A stretch of 50,390 nucleotides of DNA from the NCBI GenBank assembly GCA_018384745.1, contig JAHAYH010000053.1, forward strand, positions 1 to 50,390, written 5' to 3'. Position numbers and translations under genes: made by a program. Position 1 is the stretch's first letter, and every line of letters starts with the position of its first letter. This document shows positions 17,869 to 27,025 of this stretch, piece after piece. The DNA comes from Caryophanon sp. (lineage in GTDB: Bacteria > Bacillota > Bacilli > Bacillales_A > Planococcaceae). The notes below the pieces were generated by a model. It worked only from the letters and a program-made list of their open reading frames with translations, was not told the origin of the DNA and did no database searches.

Positions 17869-18831
17869 ATGTTACATACGATGGCCATTACAAAAACACA
17901 TGAGTTACTTCATGACGTGCCACTACAAAAACTAAAAAGCGATGCGTACGATTGGTTTTGGGTCGATTTTGATTGCCCAACACCTGATGAGGAAGAACTG
18001 CTGTCGTCTTTTTTCAACTTTCATCCGCTCGCGATTGAAGATTGCTTGCAACATTTACAGCGCCCGAAGCTTGATTATTACGATGACTTTTATTTTTTCG
18101 TCATTCATACGATTAATCGTGAATCGCTTTTTTCTGAGGAAGTAAACGTGTTTGTTGGAGACCGTTTTATCGTAACGTTTCATAAAAATGCTGTTAGTGA
18201 AATTGCACGCGTGAAACAATTGCTTGAATCGAAACCGAAGTCTTGGGATCGTGGCCCCATTTTTATTACGTACCAATTAATCGATAAAATTGTCGATTCC
18301 TACTTCCCCCTCGTTTATAAAATTGAAGATTATTTAAATGAATTAGAGGATGCATTGACGTACCAAAACAGCATGCGCTCCATGAAGCTTGTGCTTGAGT
18401 TTCGCGGCGATTTATTGCAGCTGCGACGCACCATTTTGCCGATGCGTGATTTGCTGTACCGCATCATTAGCTCGTACCGCTTCCGCTTGAAAAAAAGCGA
18501 GCGCGCCTATTTTGAAGATATTCATGACCATTTAGTCAAGCTCACCGATATGATTGAATCCGACCGCGAGATGACCGCTGATATGCGCGACAGCTACATG
18601 GCACTTAACTCCAATCGCATGAACGGCATTATGATGTTGCTGACGATTGTCTCGACGATCTTCATTCCGCTCACATTTATTGCTGGTGTATATGGCATGA
18701 ACTTTACAAATATGCCGGAGCTTGAAGGGAAATATAATTATTTCCTTGTGCTCGGTCTCATGCTCGTTGTCGGTGGATCGATGCTCGTTTGGTTTAAATT
18801 AAAAGGTTGGTTCGATTTTTTCAAGCCATAA
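17869..18831 (+). CDS. corA: CorA-type magnesium/divalent cation transporter
   Basis: Pentameric inner-membrane channel for Mg2+ (also Co2+ or Ni2+). The 320-residue protein has a large cytoplasmic alpha/beta funnel domain, a long stalk helix rich in charged residues, and two C-terminal transmembrane helices (about 255-275 and 291-309) with the diagnostic GMN selectivity motif (YGMNFTN, G276-N278) between them. The C-terminus is basic (KLKGWFDFFKP). AAGAAGGTG precedes the ATG at 17869; a second ATG four codons later is possible. No M-box riboswitch is seen upstream. Confidence 0.93.
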   Translation: MLHTMAITKTHELLHDVPLQKLKSDAYDWFWVDFDCPTPDEEELLSSFFNFHPLAIEDCLQHLQRPKLDYYDDFYFFVIHTINRESLFSEEVNVFVGDRFIVTFHKNAVSEIARVKQLLESKPKSWDRGPIFITYQLIDKIVDSYFPLVYKIEDYLNELEDALTYQNSMRSMKLVLEFRGDLLQLRRTILPMRDLLYRIISSYRFRLKKSERAYFEDIHDHLVKLTDMIESDREMTADMRDSYMALNSNRMNGIMMLLTIVSTIFIPLTFIAGVYGMNFTNMPELEGKYNYFLVLGLMLVVGGSMLVWFKLKGWFDFFKP

Positions 18832-18862
18832 AAAAGCACACCTACGCATAGGTGTGTTTTTT
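18831..18862. terminator. Bidirectional terminator between corA and the 18861-19157 gene
   Basis: CACACCTA-CGCA-TAGGTGTG (18837-18856) with an A-run before and a T-run after it; it serves both convergent genes and overlaps the stop codon of the minus-strand gene. Confidence 0.88.
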
Positions 18863-19157
18863 ATGGCTTATATGGGAATTTTGGCTTTTGCTCATCGTCG
18901 TCCGTTGTTTTTTTCGAACGCTTCGCTTGTAGCTTTGCCTTTTCCTCGGCATGACCTTCTTCAATCATTTTTTCCTGCTCCTTTGATGGGAACATAATAA
19001 ATGAAATAACGCCAGAAATCATCGCTGCCCAAATGTACATCGTTAAGCGATCTTCTTGCGGAAATGACGGGTAAAATTGATTGACGACAAACATCGCACC
19101 GAAAAAGACGACAATCATAATCGGTATTACTAAATTCCAACGTGCTCGTTTAAACAT
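18861..19157 (-). CDS. Hypothetical two-helix membrane protein
   Basis: Not recognised beyond being a small conserved-looking membrane protein. The 98 residues start MFKRARWNLVIPIMIVVFFG, with two hydrophobic segments (about 10-27 and 42-58) and a highly charged cytoplasmic tail rich in Lys and Glu (KEQEKMIEEGHAEEKAKLQA ... DDDEQKPKFPYKP). The ATG at 19157 is chosen over a TTG at 19166 because AAGGGA lies 12 bases ahead of it. It is convergent with corA and divergent from hemAT. Confidence 0.7.
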   Translation of the reverse strand: MFKRARWNLVIPIMIVVFFGAMFVVNQFYPSFPQEDRLTMYIWAAMISGVISFIMFPSKEQEKMIEEGHAEEKAKLQAKRSKKTTDDDEQKPKFPYKP

Positions 19158-19364
19158 AGTTAACAATATCCCTTCTCGTTAAATGCTATGTGTCTTATGT
19201 TACTGTGTTTTCATCAAAAACTCAATGAATGCTCGTTACGCTGTTCTTGTAAAATAGCCACCTTGTATGCAGAACGAATAAATTCTTTTAAAACTTATAC
19301 CTTTTCTCGTTCTTGCGCATTACAATAAGCATATATACTATTTTTCAGAACGGAGATTACCGCT

Positions 19365-20669
19365 ATGTCTTGGTTTAAAAAACATGAAGCTACACCTTTT
19401 TTGAACGCTGATGCCTACTTACATACCGTGAAACTTGATGTGTCGAACCATGAAGATTTACATACGCAAATTGAACTTTTGCAATTAACAACGCGTGATT
19501 TAGCGATTTTAAAACAAATCCAACCGCTCATTCAACCGGTCATTCCACGCCTTGTCGACAACTTTTACACAACGATCAGTAAAAGTCCTGAACTGCGTCG
19601 TATTTTAGGTGATTCTACACGTATTTCACGTTTGAAAGGCACGCTGTCAAAGCATATTAGCGATATTTTTAATGGGCAAATTGACAGCTCCTACATCGCC
19701 GACCGAAAACGCATTGCAGAAACGCATGTGCGCATCGGTTTAACATCGAAATGGTACATTAATAGCTTCCAATCGATTATGACGACATTCAATACATTTT
19801 TAACGACGCTCCATATGCCACATCATGAATTGTTGCAATGTGTAACCGCTTTTGCAAAAGTCATTAACTTAGAGCAGCAGCTCGTTATTGACGCCTATGA
19901 AAACGAACGTCGTCGCCTGCGCAAAGAAGCAGCGGACGTGAAAAATTTAATTATTTTTAAAGTGCACGAAACCGCACAGGAGCTAAACGCCATTAGCGAA
20001 GAAACGACGGCATCTTTACAAATTATTTCTGCACAAGCAGCAGGCATTGCCAATTCAACAACGCAAGGTCTTACGTTTGTAGCCGATACAGAAATGCGAT
20101 CATCACGCGGGCGCGAGCAATTAACACAGCAACAAGATTTAATGACGGTCGTTCTTGGCAGTGTCGAACAGCTTGAACAAACGATGGCACAGCTTCGCGA
20201 ATCGTCGAAAAAAATCTCTGAAATTGTTGGGCTTGTAACCGGTATCGCCGACCAAACAAACTTGCTTGCACTAAATGCCTCAATTGAAGCGGCGCGTGCA
20301 GGGGAACACGGAAAAGGTTTTGCGGTCGTTGCACAGGAAGTCCGCAAGCTTGCCGAAGAAACGAAAAAAGCGGTGCAAAATGTGTCGTACTTAATTAATG
20401 AAACGGAAACGAACATTGAAGATATGGCGCATTCGGTCAACAGCGTTGATACGCAAGTGCAAAAAAGCGTCGTGACGCAAGAAAGCATCTCGCAATCATT
20501 TACATCCATTGCCGAAGCGGTTTCAGGCATTAAAGACCAGTATATGCATACGAATGAAGATATTGCACAAATTACAACGTTAATTACAGAGCTTTCTGCC
20601 GGTGCGGAGCTTGTCGCAAGTTCGTCTGATTCACTCGTTGAATCGATTCAACATTTAAATGAAAAATAG
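19365..20669 (+). CDS. hemAT: Heme-based aerotactic transducer HemAT
   Basis: Soluble globin-coupled chemoreceptor that senses oxygen for aerotaxis. The 434-residue protein has an N-terminal globin domain (about residues 30-185) with proximal heme ligand H121 in the conserved context [13 protein letters not shown], and a C-terminal methyl-accepting chemotaxis signalling domain with the highly conserved hairpin tip ([38 protein letters not shown]). No membrane segment is present. A possible promoter is TTGCGC-N17-TACTAT. Presence implies a chemotaxis system and motility elsewhere in the genome. Confidence 0.95.
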   Translation: MSWFKKHEATPFLNADAYLHTVKLDVSNHEDLHTQIELLQLTTRDLAILKQIQPLIQPVIPRLVDNFYTTISKSPELRRILGDSTRISRLKGTLSKHISDIFNGQIDSSYIADRKRIAETHVRIGLTSKWYINSFQSIMTTFNTFLTTLHMPHHELLQCVTAFAKVINLEQQLVIDAYENERRRLRKEAADVKNLIIFKVHETAQELNAISEETTASLQIISAQAAGIANSTTQGLTFVADTEMRSSRGREQLTQQQDLMTVVLGSVEQLEQTMAQLRESSKKISEIVGLVTGIADQTNLLALNASIEAARAGEHGKGFAVVAQEVRKLAEETKKAVQNVSYLINETETNIEDMAHSVNSVDTQVQKSVVTQESISQSFTSIAEAVSGIKDQYMHTNEDIAQITTLITELSAGAELVASSSDSLVESIQHLNEK

Positions 20670-20680
20670 TGCAACAGCAT

Positions 20681-20716
20681 AAAAACACCAAAGGAAAAAA
20701 TTCCTTTGGTGTTTTT
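20681..20716. terminator. Bidirectional terminator between hemAT and the thioesterase
   Basis: Perfect hairpin of 16 pairs, counting the flanking A/T run (20681-20696 with 20701-20716, loop AAAA). Confidence 0.92.
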
Positions 20717-21195
20717 TACTTATGCGATTGTAACGCCCGCTTTGCCGATCGATGTGCCCGTCGCTCTGGAGCTGTGCGGAATAACAACGTATCCGCTTCT
20801 GTTTCTGGGTAAACAGGTGCCACTTCACGCGGATGGCCATCCTCATCAATCGCTACCATCGTTACAAATGATTCGGTCGTTAAACACGATGTACCGGTTA
20901 TTAAATTCGTCGCTTGTACACGCACGTAGATTTCCATCGATGTGCGACCCGTTGATGCAACAACCGCCTCTAGCTCCAATACATCCCCTGCATACGCCGG
21001 TGAAATAAAGTCGACTGAATCGATCGATGCCGTTACCGTATTGCCATGCGCATGCTTCATCGATGCGATGCCTGCGATTTCATCGATATAAGCTAACACT
21101 TTGCCACCAAAAATCGAACCGTGATGATTCGTGTCCGGCGGCAGCACTAAATGCGTTTGAATGGTACGCGCGACGTTCATTGAAATTGCTTCCAC
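20716..21195 (-). CDS. Acyl-CoA thioesterase, hotdog fold (YkhA-like)
   Basis: Predicted acyl-CoA hydrolase of the BFIT/BACH/YciA group. The 159-residue protein has a single hotdog domain with the family signature TNHHGSIFGGKVLAYIDEIAGIAS near residues 22-45, containing the catalytic Asp, then ASIDSVDFISPAYAGDVLELEA. The C-terminal tail is basic. The GTG at 21195 is preceded by TTGGAGG ten bases upstream; an in-frame ATG five codons later is the alternative. It stands alone, convergent with hemAT. Confidence 0.85.
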   Translation of the reverse strand: MEAISMNVARTIQTHLVLPPDTNHHGSIFGGKVLAYIDEIAGIASMKHAHGNTVTASIDSVDFISPAYAGDVLELEAVVASTGRTSMEIYVRVQATNLITGTSCLTTESFVTMVAIDEDGHPREVAPVYPETEADTLLFRTAPERRAHRSAKRALQSHK

Positions 21196-21268
21196 AACTA
21201 TACTACCTCCAAGTTAAAACTTTCCCTAGTGTAGCATAGCTTGCGGCACGCGCAGCATACATGGACGT

Positions 21269-22696
21269 TTAAAACGACATTTTCATCGTAATAAACTTTA
21301 AATCGGTCATTTCTTCGACTGCATATTTAATGCCCTCACGCCCGTAACCACTATTTTTCACACCACCATATGGCATGTGATCGGCACGGAACGTCGGAAT
21401 ATCATTAATGATGACAGCACCTGCTTCTAACGCATCTGCTGCACGTAACGCATCCGTTAACACATTCGTATAAATACCGGCATTTAACCCTAAATCTGAG
21501 GCGTTCACCAGCTCAATCGCTTCATCTAAATGGTTGTATGGCATGATCGATACGATTGGTGCAAATGTTTCCTCACAAACGATGCGCATTTGTTGCGTCA
21601 CATTTGTCATGACTGTTGGTGTTAACGTACGTTCTGTAAATTCACCGCCGCATGCAATTGTTGCGCCTTGTGCGACTGCACCGTTGATCCACTCTTTAAT
21701 GCGCTCCACCTCATCTGGGTGAATCATCGCGCTTACATCCGTCTTCTCATCGAGCGGGTCACCGACATTTAAGCGCTTCGTTTCCGCGATAAATTGCTCG
21801 GTAAAATTTTCGATAATCGATTTATGCACGTAAATGCGCTGCAACGAAATACATACTTGTCCGGCAAAGTTGAACGCACCATTTACCGCACGTTTCACGA
21901 TTTTTTCAATCGGCGTTGACGGCTCAACGATGAGTGCCGCATTGGAGCCAAGCTCGAGCGTAATTTTACGTAAACCAATTTTTTCTTTAATGCTTAAGCC
22001 GACTTTTCCTGAGCCAGTAAACGTTACTTTTTTGACGTGCTTATGCGTCACAAGCGTATCCGATAACTCGCCACCTGAACCCGTCACAATTTGCAAGCAG
22101 CCATCTGGTAAGCCTGCCTCTTTAAAAATTTCCGCCATAACGATCGAGCTTAGCGGTGTTTGCGTAGCTGGCTTTAACACAACCGTATTCCCGACCGCAA
22201 AGGCAGGACCTAATTTATGTGCCACTAAATTAAAAGGGAAGTTAAACGGCGTAATCGCACTAACAACGCCGAGCGGTATGCGCTTCGTATAGCCGATGCG
22301 GTCTTGTGTACCAGGCGCTGCATCCATCGGAATTGTTTCACCGTGTAAATGCTTTGCTTCCTCTGCGGCAAATTGATACGTCGCAATCGTACGGTCAATT
22401 TCACCAAGCGCTGCTTTTATTGGCTTCGCCGCTTCACGCGCTAAAATGTTTGCGAGTTCTTCACGACGTGTACGCATAATTTCCACAACGCGGTACAGTA
22501 TTTCTGCACGCTCATACGCCGATGTTTTTTTAAATGTGTTGAATGCCTCATGTGCCCCTTCAATCGCACGCTCGACATCCGCAATGCTTGCTTTTGCGAC
22601 TTGAGCGATGACCTCTCCTGTGTATGGTGCCGTTAAATCATATGTGTTGGCAGTTGCTTCCCACTGCCCGTTAATCCAAAGTTTTGTTTGTTGCAT
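21269..22696 (-). CDS. NAD(P)-dependent aldehyde dehydrogenase family protein
   Basis: Aldehyde dehydrogenase superfamily enzyme oxidising an unidentified aldehyde to the acid. The 475-residue protein has the Rossmann motif FTGSGKVG (about 226-233), catalytic general base E248 in LELGSNAAL and nucleophile C282 in NFAGQVCISLQR, plus CEETFAP and the C-terminal NSGYGREG. The LGSN variant (LGGK is usual) and overall pattern recall lactaldehyde/sulfoacetaldehyde or GapN-like members. The frame is open 44 codons further upstream, but the ATG at 22696 has GGAGGTGG just ahead and starts at the domain boundary. Confidence 0.88.
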   Translation of the reverse strand: MQQTKLWINGQWEATANTYDLTAPYTGEVIAQVAKASIADVERAIEGAHEAFNTFKKTSAYERAEILYRVVEIMRTRREELANILAREAAKPIKAALGEIDRTIATYQFAAEEAKHLHGETIPMDAAPGTQDRIGYTKRIPLGVVSAITPFNFPFNLVAHKLGPAFAVGNTVVLKPATQTPLSSIVMAEIFKEAGLPDGCLQIVTGSGGELSDTLVTHKHVKKVTFTGSGKVGLSIKEKIGLRKITLELGSNAALIVEPSTPIEKIVKRAVNGAFNFAGQVCISLQRIYVHKSIIENFTEQFIAETKRLNVGDPLDEKTDVSAMIHPDEVERIKEWINGAVAQGATIACGGEFTERTLTPTVMTNVTQQMRIVCEETFAPIVSIMPYNHLDEAIELVNASDLGLNAGIYTNVLTDALRAADALEAGAVIINDIPTFRADHMPYGGVKNSGYGREGIKYAVEEMTDLKFITMKMSF

Positions 22697-22739
22697 AATG
22701 CCACCTCCGTTATGTATATACCCTATTATACGCCTCTGT

Positions 22740-22782
22740 AAAAAAAGAAACATGCTACGTGCCCATTCGCACATAGCATGTT
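22740..22782 (-). terminator. Terminator after the DUF779 gene
   Basis: A 14-base-pair stem (22769-22782 with 22749-22762, one G-U pair) followed by a UCUUUUUUU tail on the minus strand; separates the exaC-like/DUF779 unit from the next aldehyde dehydrogenase. Confidence 0.88.
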
Positions 22783-22787
22783 CGTGT

Positions 22788-23144
22788 TTACATTTGTAGT
22801 TCCGCGCGTTCTTGTTCATTGAATGCACGTGAGCGCGTTAAAAATCGTTTCCCTTCAACGCCTTCTAATGAAAACATGCCACCTCGTCCGTCGACAACAT
22901 CGATGATCAGCTGTGTATGCTTCCAGTAGTCAAACTGATTTTTGTGCATGTAAAACGGTGCACCACCAATGTTACCAAGCAACACATCTTGGTCGCCCAG
23001 TATTAAATCGCCTTGTTCGTAGCACATCGGTGAAGATCCGTCACAGCAGCCGCCCGATTGATGAAACATAATATCGCCGTGCTTTTGCTGTAGTTGCTCG
23101 ATCAGTGCTAGCGCCGCTTCCGTTGCTGTTACGCGTTCGACCAT
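22788..23144 (-). CDS. DUF779 domain-containing protein
   Basis: Unknown-function family that in many bacteria sits beside acetaldehyde dehydrogenases. The 118-residue protein contains HQSGGCCDGSSPMCYEQGDL near residues 28-47, a cysteine-rich motif that could bind a metal or a cofactor, followed by a compact beta-rich sequence (LLGNIGGAPFYMHKNQFDYW, IDVVDGRGGMFSLEG). The ATG at 23144 is preferred over GTG at 23153 because it lies eight bases after GGGGG. The gene begins 20 bases after the aldehyde dehydrogenase stop, clearly one operon. Confidence 0.85.
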   Translation of the reverse strand: MVERVTATEAALALIEQLQQKHGDIMFHQSGGCCDGSSPMCYEQGDLILGDQDVLLGNIGGAPFYMHKNQFDYWKHTQLIIDVVDGRGGMFSLEGVEGKRFLTRSRAFNEQERAELQM

Positions 23145-23164
23145 AGCTAGCACCCCCTTCCTGT

Positions 23165-24685
23165 TTAGAAGAAGCCTAATTTATTTTCATCATAGCTCAC
23201 CAGTAAGTTTTTCGTTTGCTGATAATGACTTAACATCATTAAGTGGTTTTCGCGTCCAATACCAGACATTTTGTATCCACCGAATGCTGCGTGTGCAGGG
23301 TATTGGTGGTAGCAGTTCGTCCATACACGACCCGCTTGAATGCCACGCCCAAACTCGTACGCCGTATGCATGCTGCGCGTCCAAATACCTGAACCTAAGC
23401 CGTATAGCGTATCGTTAGCAATTGATAGCGCCTCTTCCTTCGTTTTAAACGTTGTCACCGACACAACTGGCCCGAAAATTTCCTCTTGGAAAATACGCAT
23501 GCTGTTGTTGCCTTTGAAGACAGTTGGCTTCACGTAGTAACCGTCCGCAAGTTCACCGTCTAGCATGTTGCGCTCACCACCAGCTAACAGCTCGGCCCCT
23601 TCTTGTTTACCAATATCTAAATACGACAAGATTTTTTCAAGTTGCTCATTTGATGCTTGTGCACCAATCATCGTGTTCGGGTCTAGTGGGTTGCCTTGTA
23701 CAATCGCTTCGACACGCTTTAACACGCGTTCCATAAACGCATCGTAAATCGACTCTTGAATGAGCGCACGCGATGGACATGTACATACTTCCCCTTGGTT
23801 TAAAGCGAATAATACGAAGCCTTCTACCGCTTTATCTAAAAACGCATCATCTGCATCCATAATGTCCTCAAAGAAAATATTTGGTGATTTCCCACCAAGC
23901 TCAAGCGTTACAGGAATTAAGTTTTGTGACGCATACTGCATAATTAAACGGCCTGTCGTCGTCTCCCCTGTAAACGCAATTTTACCGATGCGTGGGTTCG
24001 ATGCAAGCGGCTTCCCTGCTTCTAAGCCGAAGCCATTGACGATGTTTACAACGCCTGGTGGCAATAAATCTTCAATGATTTCCATCAATACTAAAATCGA
24101 GGCTGGCGTTTGCTCCGCTGGTTTTAATACGACACAGTTTCCTGCCGCAAGCGCTGGTGCAAGCTTCCATACACCCATTAAAATGGGGAAGTTCCACGGA
24201 ATAATTTGCCCAACAACGCCAATTGGCTCATGGAAATGATACGCCACTGTATTGTTGTCAATTTGGCTTAACGTGCCTTCTTGTGCGCGAATAGCACCTG
24301 CAAAATAGCGGAAGTGATCGACCGCTAGCGGCAAGTCCGCATTTAACGTTTCACGTACTGGCTTACCGTTATCCCACGTTTCTGCAACCGCAATTTTTTC
24401 TAAGTTTTCTTCGATGCGGTCGGCAATTTTATTTAAAATAACTGCGCGCTCCGCAACGGACGTTTTCCCCCATGCGTCTTTTGCTGCATGCGCGGCGTCT
24501 AACGCTAATTCAATATCTTCTGCTGTTGAACGTGCAACTTGTGTAAATGGTTTTCCTGTCACTGGCGTAATCGACTCAAAATATTGCCCTTTTACAGGTG
24601 GTGTCCATTTACCACCTATGTAATTGTCATAACGCTCTTTAAATTGAACAACTGAACCTTCTGTGTTTGGAAATGCATATACCAT
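23165..24685 (-). CDS. Acetaldehyde-type aldehyde dehydrogenase (ExaC/AcoD/AldB group)
   Basis: NAD-dependent aldehyde dehydrogenase of 506 residues, closest in pattern to the acetaldehyde/chloroacetaldehyde dehydrogenases that cluster with DUF779. Motifs: [20 protein letters not shown], Rossmann FTGETTTG (238-245), general base E262 in [12 protein letters not shown], nucleophile C301 in [11 protein letters not shown] (the CxC doublet is typical of this group), and [13 protein letters not shown] near the C-terminus. Likely role: detoxifying acetaldehyde to acetate. It heads the operon with the DUF779 gene. The 179-base gap to the divergent rluF contains a nine-base direct repeat. Confidence 0.9.
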   Translation of the reverse strand: MVYAFPNTEGSVVQFKERYDNYIGGKWTPPVKGQYFESITPVTGKPFTQVARSTAEDIELALDAAHAAKDAWGKTSVAERAVILNKIADRIEENLEKIAVAETWDNGKPVRETLNADLPLAVDHFRYFAGAIRAQEGTLSQIDNNTVAYHFHEPIGVVGQIIPWNFPILMGVWKLAPALAAGNCVVLKPAEQTPASILVLMEIIEDLLPPGVVNIVNGFGLEAGKPLASNPRIGKIAFTGETTTGRLIMQYASQNLIPVTLELGGKSPNIFFEDIMDADDAFLDKAVEGFVLFALNQGEVCTCPSRALIQESIYDAFMERVLKRVEAIVQGNPLDPNTMIGAQASNEQLEKILSYLDIGKQEGAELLAGGERNMLDGELADGYYVKPTVFKGNNSMRIFQEEIFGPVVSVTTFKTKEEALSIANDTLYGLGSGIWTRSMHTAYEFGRGIQAGRVWTNCYHQYPAHAAFGGYKMSGIGRENHLMMLSHYQQTKNLLVSYDENKLGFF

Positions 24686-24847
24686 TACTTATTCTCCCCT
24701 TTGCTCAAATATTGAATATGCAGTACAGACATATTTACGTTCATTTTCACATAATAGTAATTTTTATTCAACTAACAACATTCACGCAATTTCGAACATT
24801 TATACGTTTAGACGAGATTCAAATACGCATTTATCCATATTAAATTA

Positions 24848-24883
24848 CGCTACCATAATAAATTATGTACAGAGCGCTACCAT
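24848..24883. repeat. Nine-base direct repeat between exaC-like gene and rluF
   Basis: CGCTACCAT occurs at 24848-24856 and again at 24875-24883, 27 bases apart start to start, in a divergent promoter region. Such spacing (about 2.5 helical turns) suggests a dimer-binding operator, but no known regulator is recognised. Confidence 0.5.
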
Positions 24884-24972
24884 TTTCATCTAGAAACAAA
24901 CAGTTACCCGAGCAAGTGATGCGCTTTTACGTTATACTAAAAAGAAAATTTGTAAACAAGGTGACAAAACTT

Positions 24973-25671
24973 ATGCGTATTAATAAATTTTTAGCAGAGA
25001 CTGGCATTGTGTCACGTCGAGGTGCTGATGCATGGATCGAAGCAGGTCGCATTCGCATTAACGGCGCACTCGCGACACTTGGCAGTAAAGTAGAACAAGG
25101 CGATGTTGTCGAAGTTGATGGGGAAGTTGTAAAACGTGAGCAAGAGAACGTCTATATTGTGTTAAACAAACCGGTCGGCATTACGAGTACGACCGAGCGT
25201 CATATTGAAGGAAACGTTGTGGATTTCATTAATCATCCACTGCGAATCTTCCACATTGGGCGCCTCGATAAAGATTCAGAAGGATTGTTGTTACTAACGA
25301 ATGACGGCGATATCGTTAACGAAATTTTACGTGCAGAAAATCATCACGAAAAAGAATACATCGTCAAAGTCGACAAGCCGATTGATGATGTGTTTATTCA
25401 AAAGATGAGCACCGGCGTTGAAATTTTAGATACGAAAACACTGCCATGTAAAGTGGAGCGCATTTCTTCACACGTGTTCCGCATCATTTTAGAGCAAGGG
25501 TTAAACCGTCAAATTCGTCGCATGTGTTCAGCGTGTGGTTATAACGTGAAACGTCTACAACGCATTCGCATTATGAATATTGAAATTGGCAACTTAAAGG
25601 TTGGCCAATGGCGCGACTTAACGGATGCAGAACGCAACGAATTATTCCGTTTACTAAACTATAAAAAATAA
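24973..25671 (+). CDS. rluF: RluF-type 23S rRNA pseudouridine synthase
   Basis: Pseudouridine synthase of the RsuA family; RluF modifies U2604 of 23S rRNA in E. coli. The 232-residue protein has an N-terminal S4 RNA-binding domain (MRINKFLAETGIVSRRGADA), the catalytic Asp in HIGRLDKDSEGLLLLTND, and the conserved GLNRQIRRMCSACGYNVKRLQRIRIMNI segment that distinguishes RluF from RluB and RsuA. The frame is open 36 codons upstream, but the ATG at 24973 starts the S4 domain and has AAGGTG nine bases ahead. Divergent from the aldehyde dehydrogenase. Confidence 0.9.
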   Translation: MRINKFLAETGIVSRRGADAWIEAGRIRINGALATLGSKVEQGDVVEVDGEVVKREQENVYIVLNKPVGITSTTERHIEGNVVDFINHPLRIFHIGRLDKDSEGLLLLTNDGDIVNEILRAENHHEKEYIVKVDKPIDDVFIQKMSTGVEILDTKTLPCKVERISSHVFRIILEQGLNRQIRRMCSACGYNVKRLQRIRIMNIEIGNLKVGQWRDLTDAERNELFRLLNYKK

Positions 25672-25678
25672 ACGACGA

Positions 25679-25719
25679 ACAAGCGGCAGAGGATCACCAG
25701 TCCCTGCCGCTTGTTTTGT
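25679..25719 (+). terminator. Terminator after rluF
   Basis: ACAAGCGGCAG (25679-25689) pairs with CTGCCGCTTGT (25704-25714), then TTTGTT. Confidence 0.88.
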
Positions 25720-25758
25720 TGCGGACACGGCGATCGAAGTTATCCACATGTGGACAAC

Positions 25759-26250
25759 TTACAATGCCTCGTACGCTAGTTTTTCAATGACCGCTTCTAA
25801 ATGTGGATAACTTTTGTGCAGCTCCTGTTTTGTAAACAGCTCAAAATCTTCAAAGTCAAAGCCTGGTGCAACGACGCAGCCGACTAAGCTAAACGTATGC
25901 TCCTCATCAACGGTCGAACCAAAAATTGTGCCGCGTTTCACAAGCACTTGTGGTTGCTCACCTGCTGCCACATTTAAGCCGAGCTTTTGTGTCGTATAGT
26001 CACCAGTCGGCGAAATCATATGTACCGTTAAAGCGCTACCGCCGTGATAGTTCCACAATTCATCGCTTTGTAATCGATGTAAATGTGAGACGTCTTCTGA
26101 GCGAAGCAAGAAGTAAATGCTCGTATACAGCGGTCGCTCTTTGCCAAATGTCGTTTGTGCTTCTACGTCTGAGCGGAACGACGAGCGATAAAAGCCGCCT
26201 TCTGGATGCGGTTGTAACTGCAACTGATCAATTAGTTGTTGTGGATTCAT
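25759..26250 (-). CDS. Cupin_5 (DUF985) family protein
   Basis: Single-domain cupin of 163 residues related to YML079w-like proteins; the biochemical role is unknown. Visible features are HPEGGFYRSSF near the N-terminus, SIYFLLRSEDVSHLHRLQSDELWNYHGGSALTVHMI with the histidines and glutamate that form the cupin metal or sugar site, and GCVVAPGFDFEDFELF. The ATG at 26250 is favoured because GAGGTG lies six bases upstream; ATG 26256 and TTG 26280 are alternatives. Monocistronic; a livF terminator lies just upstream. Confidence 0.8.
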   Translation of the reverse strand: MNPQQLIDQLQLQPHPEGGFYRSSFRSDVEAQTTFGKERPLYTSIYFLLRSEDVSHLHRLQSDELWNYHGGSALTVHMISPTGDYTTQKLGLNVAAGEQPQVLVKRGTIFGSTVDEEHTFSLVGCVVAPGFDFEDFELFTKQELHKSYPHLEAVIEKLAYEAL

Positions 26251-26278
26251 GTTCATCACCTCTTCGTTAGTATAACGC

Positions 26279-26312
26279 AAAAGATCGGTGCTACACGTTC
26301 ATAGCACCGATC
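26279..26312 (-). terminator. Terminator of the liv operon
   Basis: GATCGGTGCTA (26302-26312, minus) pairs perfectly with TAGCACCGATC (26283-26293) and is followed by UUUU. Confidence 0.82.
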
Positions 26313-26317
26313 ATGTA

Positions 26318-27025
26318 TTATAGCCCGCCTAAATATGCGGCACGCACTTCATCGCTTTCTTGCAGCTCTTTTGCTGAACCGCTTAACACGATGCGCCCTG
26401 TTTCAAGCACGTATGCGCGACTTGCAACCGATAGTGCCATATGTGCATTTTGTTCAACGAGCAAGACGGTCGTTCCTTCCGCATTAACCATTCGTATAAT
26501 ATCAAAAATTGCTTTTACCATGAGCGGCGCTAATCCCATTGACGGCTCATCCATCAATAAAATTTTTGGCTTTGCCATTAATGCGCGCCCCATCGCAAGC
26601 ATTTGCTGCTCCCCACCTGAAAGTGTGCCAGATAGCTGCTTTTTACGCTCTAGCAGTCGTGGAAACAATTCATATACGTGCGCCATATCTTTGGCGATCC
26701 CCGCTTTATCGTTGCGTAAATACGCCCCGAGCTCTAAGTTTTCTTCAACCGTTAAGTTTGCAAAAACGCGGCGCCCTTCTGGTACGTGCGACATGCCCGC
26801 TTTTACAATGGACTGTGCAGGCTTGCCGCTAATTTTATTGCCTAAGTACACAATGTCGCCTGTTTTTGGCTTTAATAAACCAGATAGTGTCTTTAACAAT
26901 GTCGATTTCCCCGCACCGTTTGCGCCAATTAATGTCACGATTTCGCCTTCCTGTACATCAATCGATACGTCATGCAGCGCTTGGATGTTGCCGTAAAACA
27001 CATTAATATTATTTACTTGTAACAT
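26318..27025 (-). CDS. livF: Branched-chain amino-acid ABC transporter ATP-binding protein LivF
   Basis: One of two ATPases powering uptake of leucine, isoleucine and valine or related substrates. The 235-residue protein has Walker A GANGAGKSTLL (near 34-44), signature LSGGEQQML (near 134-142) and Walker B ILLMDEPSMGL, with the HVPEGRRVF sequence characteristic of LivF. The start overlaps the livG stop (TAATG). Last gene of a five-gene set. Confidence 0.95.
   Translation of the reverse strand: MLQVNNINVFYGNIQALHDVSIDVQEGEIVTLIGANGAGKSTLLKTLSGLLKPKTGDIVYLGNKISGKPAQSIVKAGMSHVPEGRRVFANLTVEENLELGAYLRNDKAGIAKDMAHVYELFPRLLERKKQLSGTLSGGEQQMLAMGRALMAKPKILLMDEPSMGLAPLMVKAIFDIIRMVNAEGTTVLLVEQNAHMALSVASRAYVLETGRIVLSGSAKELQESDEVRAAYLGGL

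Noticed and set aside
22697-22828. N-terminal extension of the aldehyde dehydrogenase by 44 codons
   Set aside because: It overlaps the terminator and end of the DUF779 gene; GGAGGTGG just before 22696 fixes the start.
26313-26996. 227-codon plus-strand open frame
   Set aside because: It lies antisense to livF along nearly its whole length, has no recognisable domain and reflects codon bias of the real gene. The same applies to long antisense frames at 27131-27718, 19895-20530, 16019-16627 and 14121-14612.
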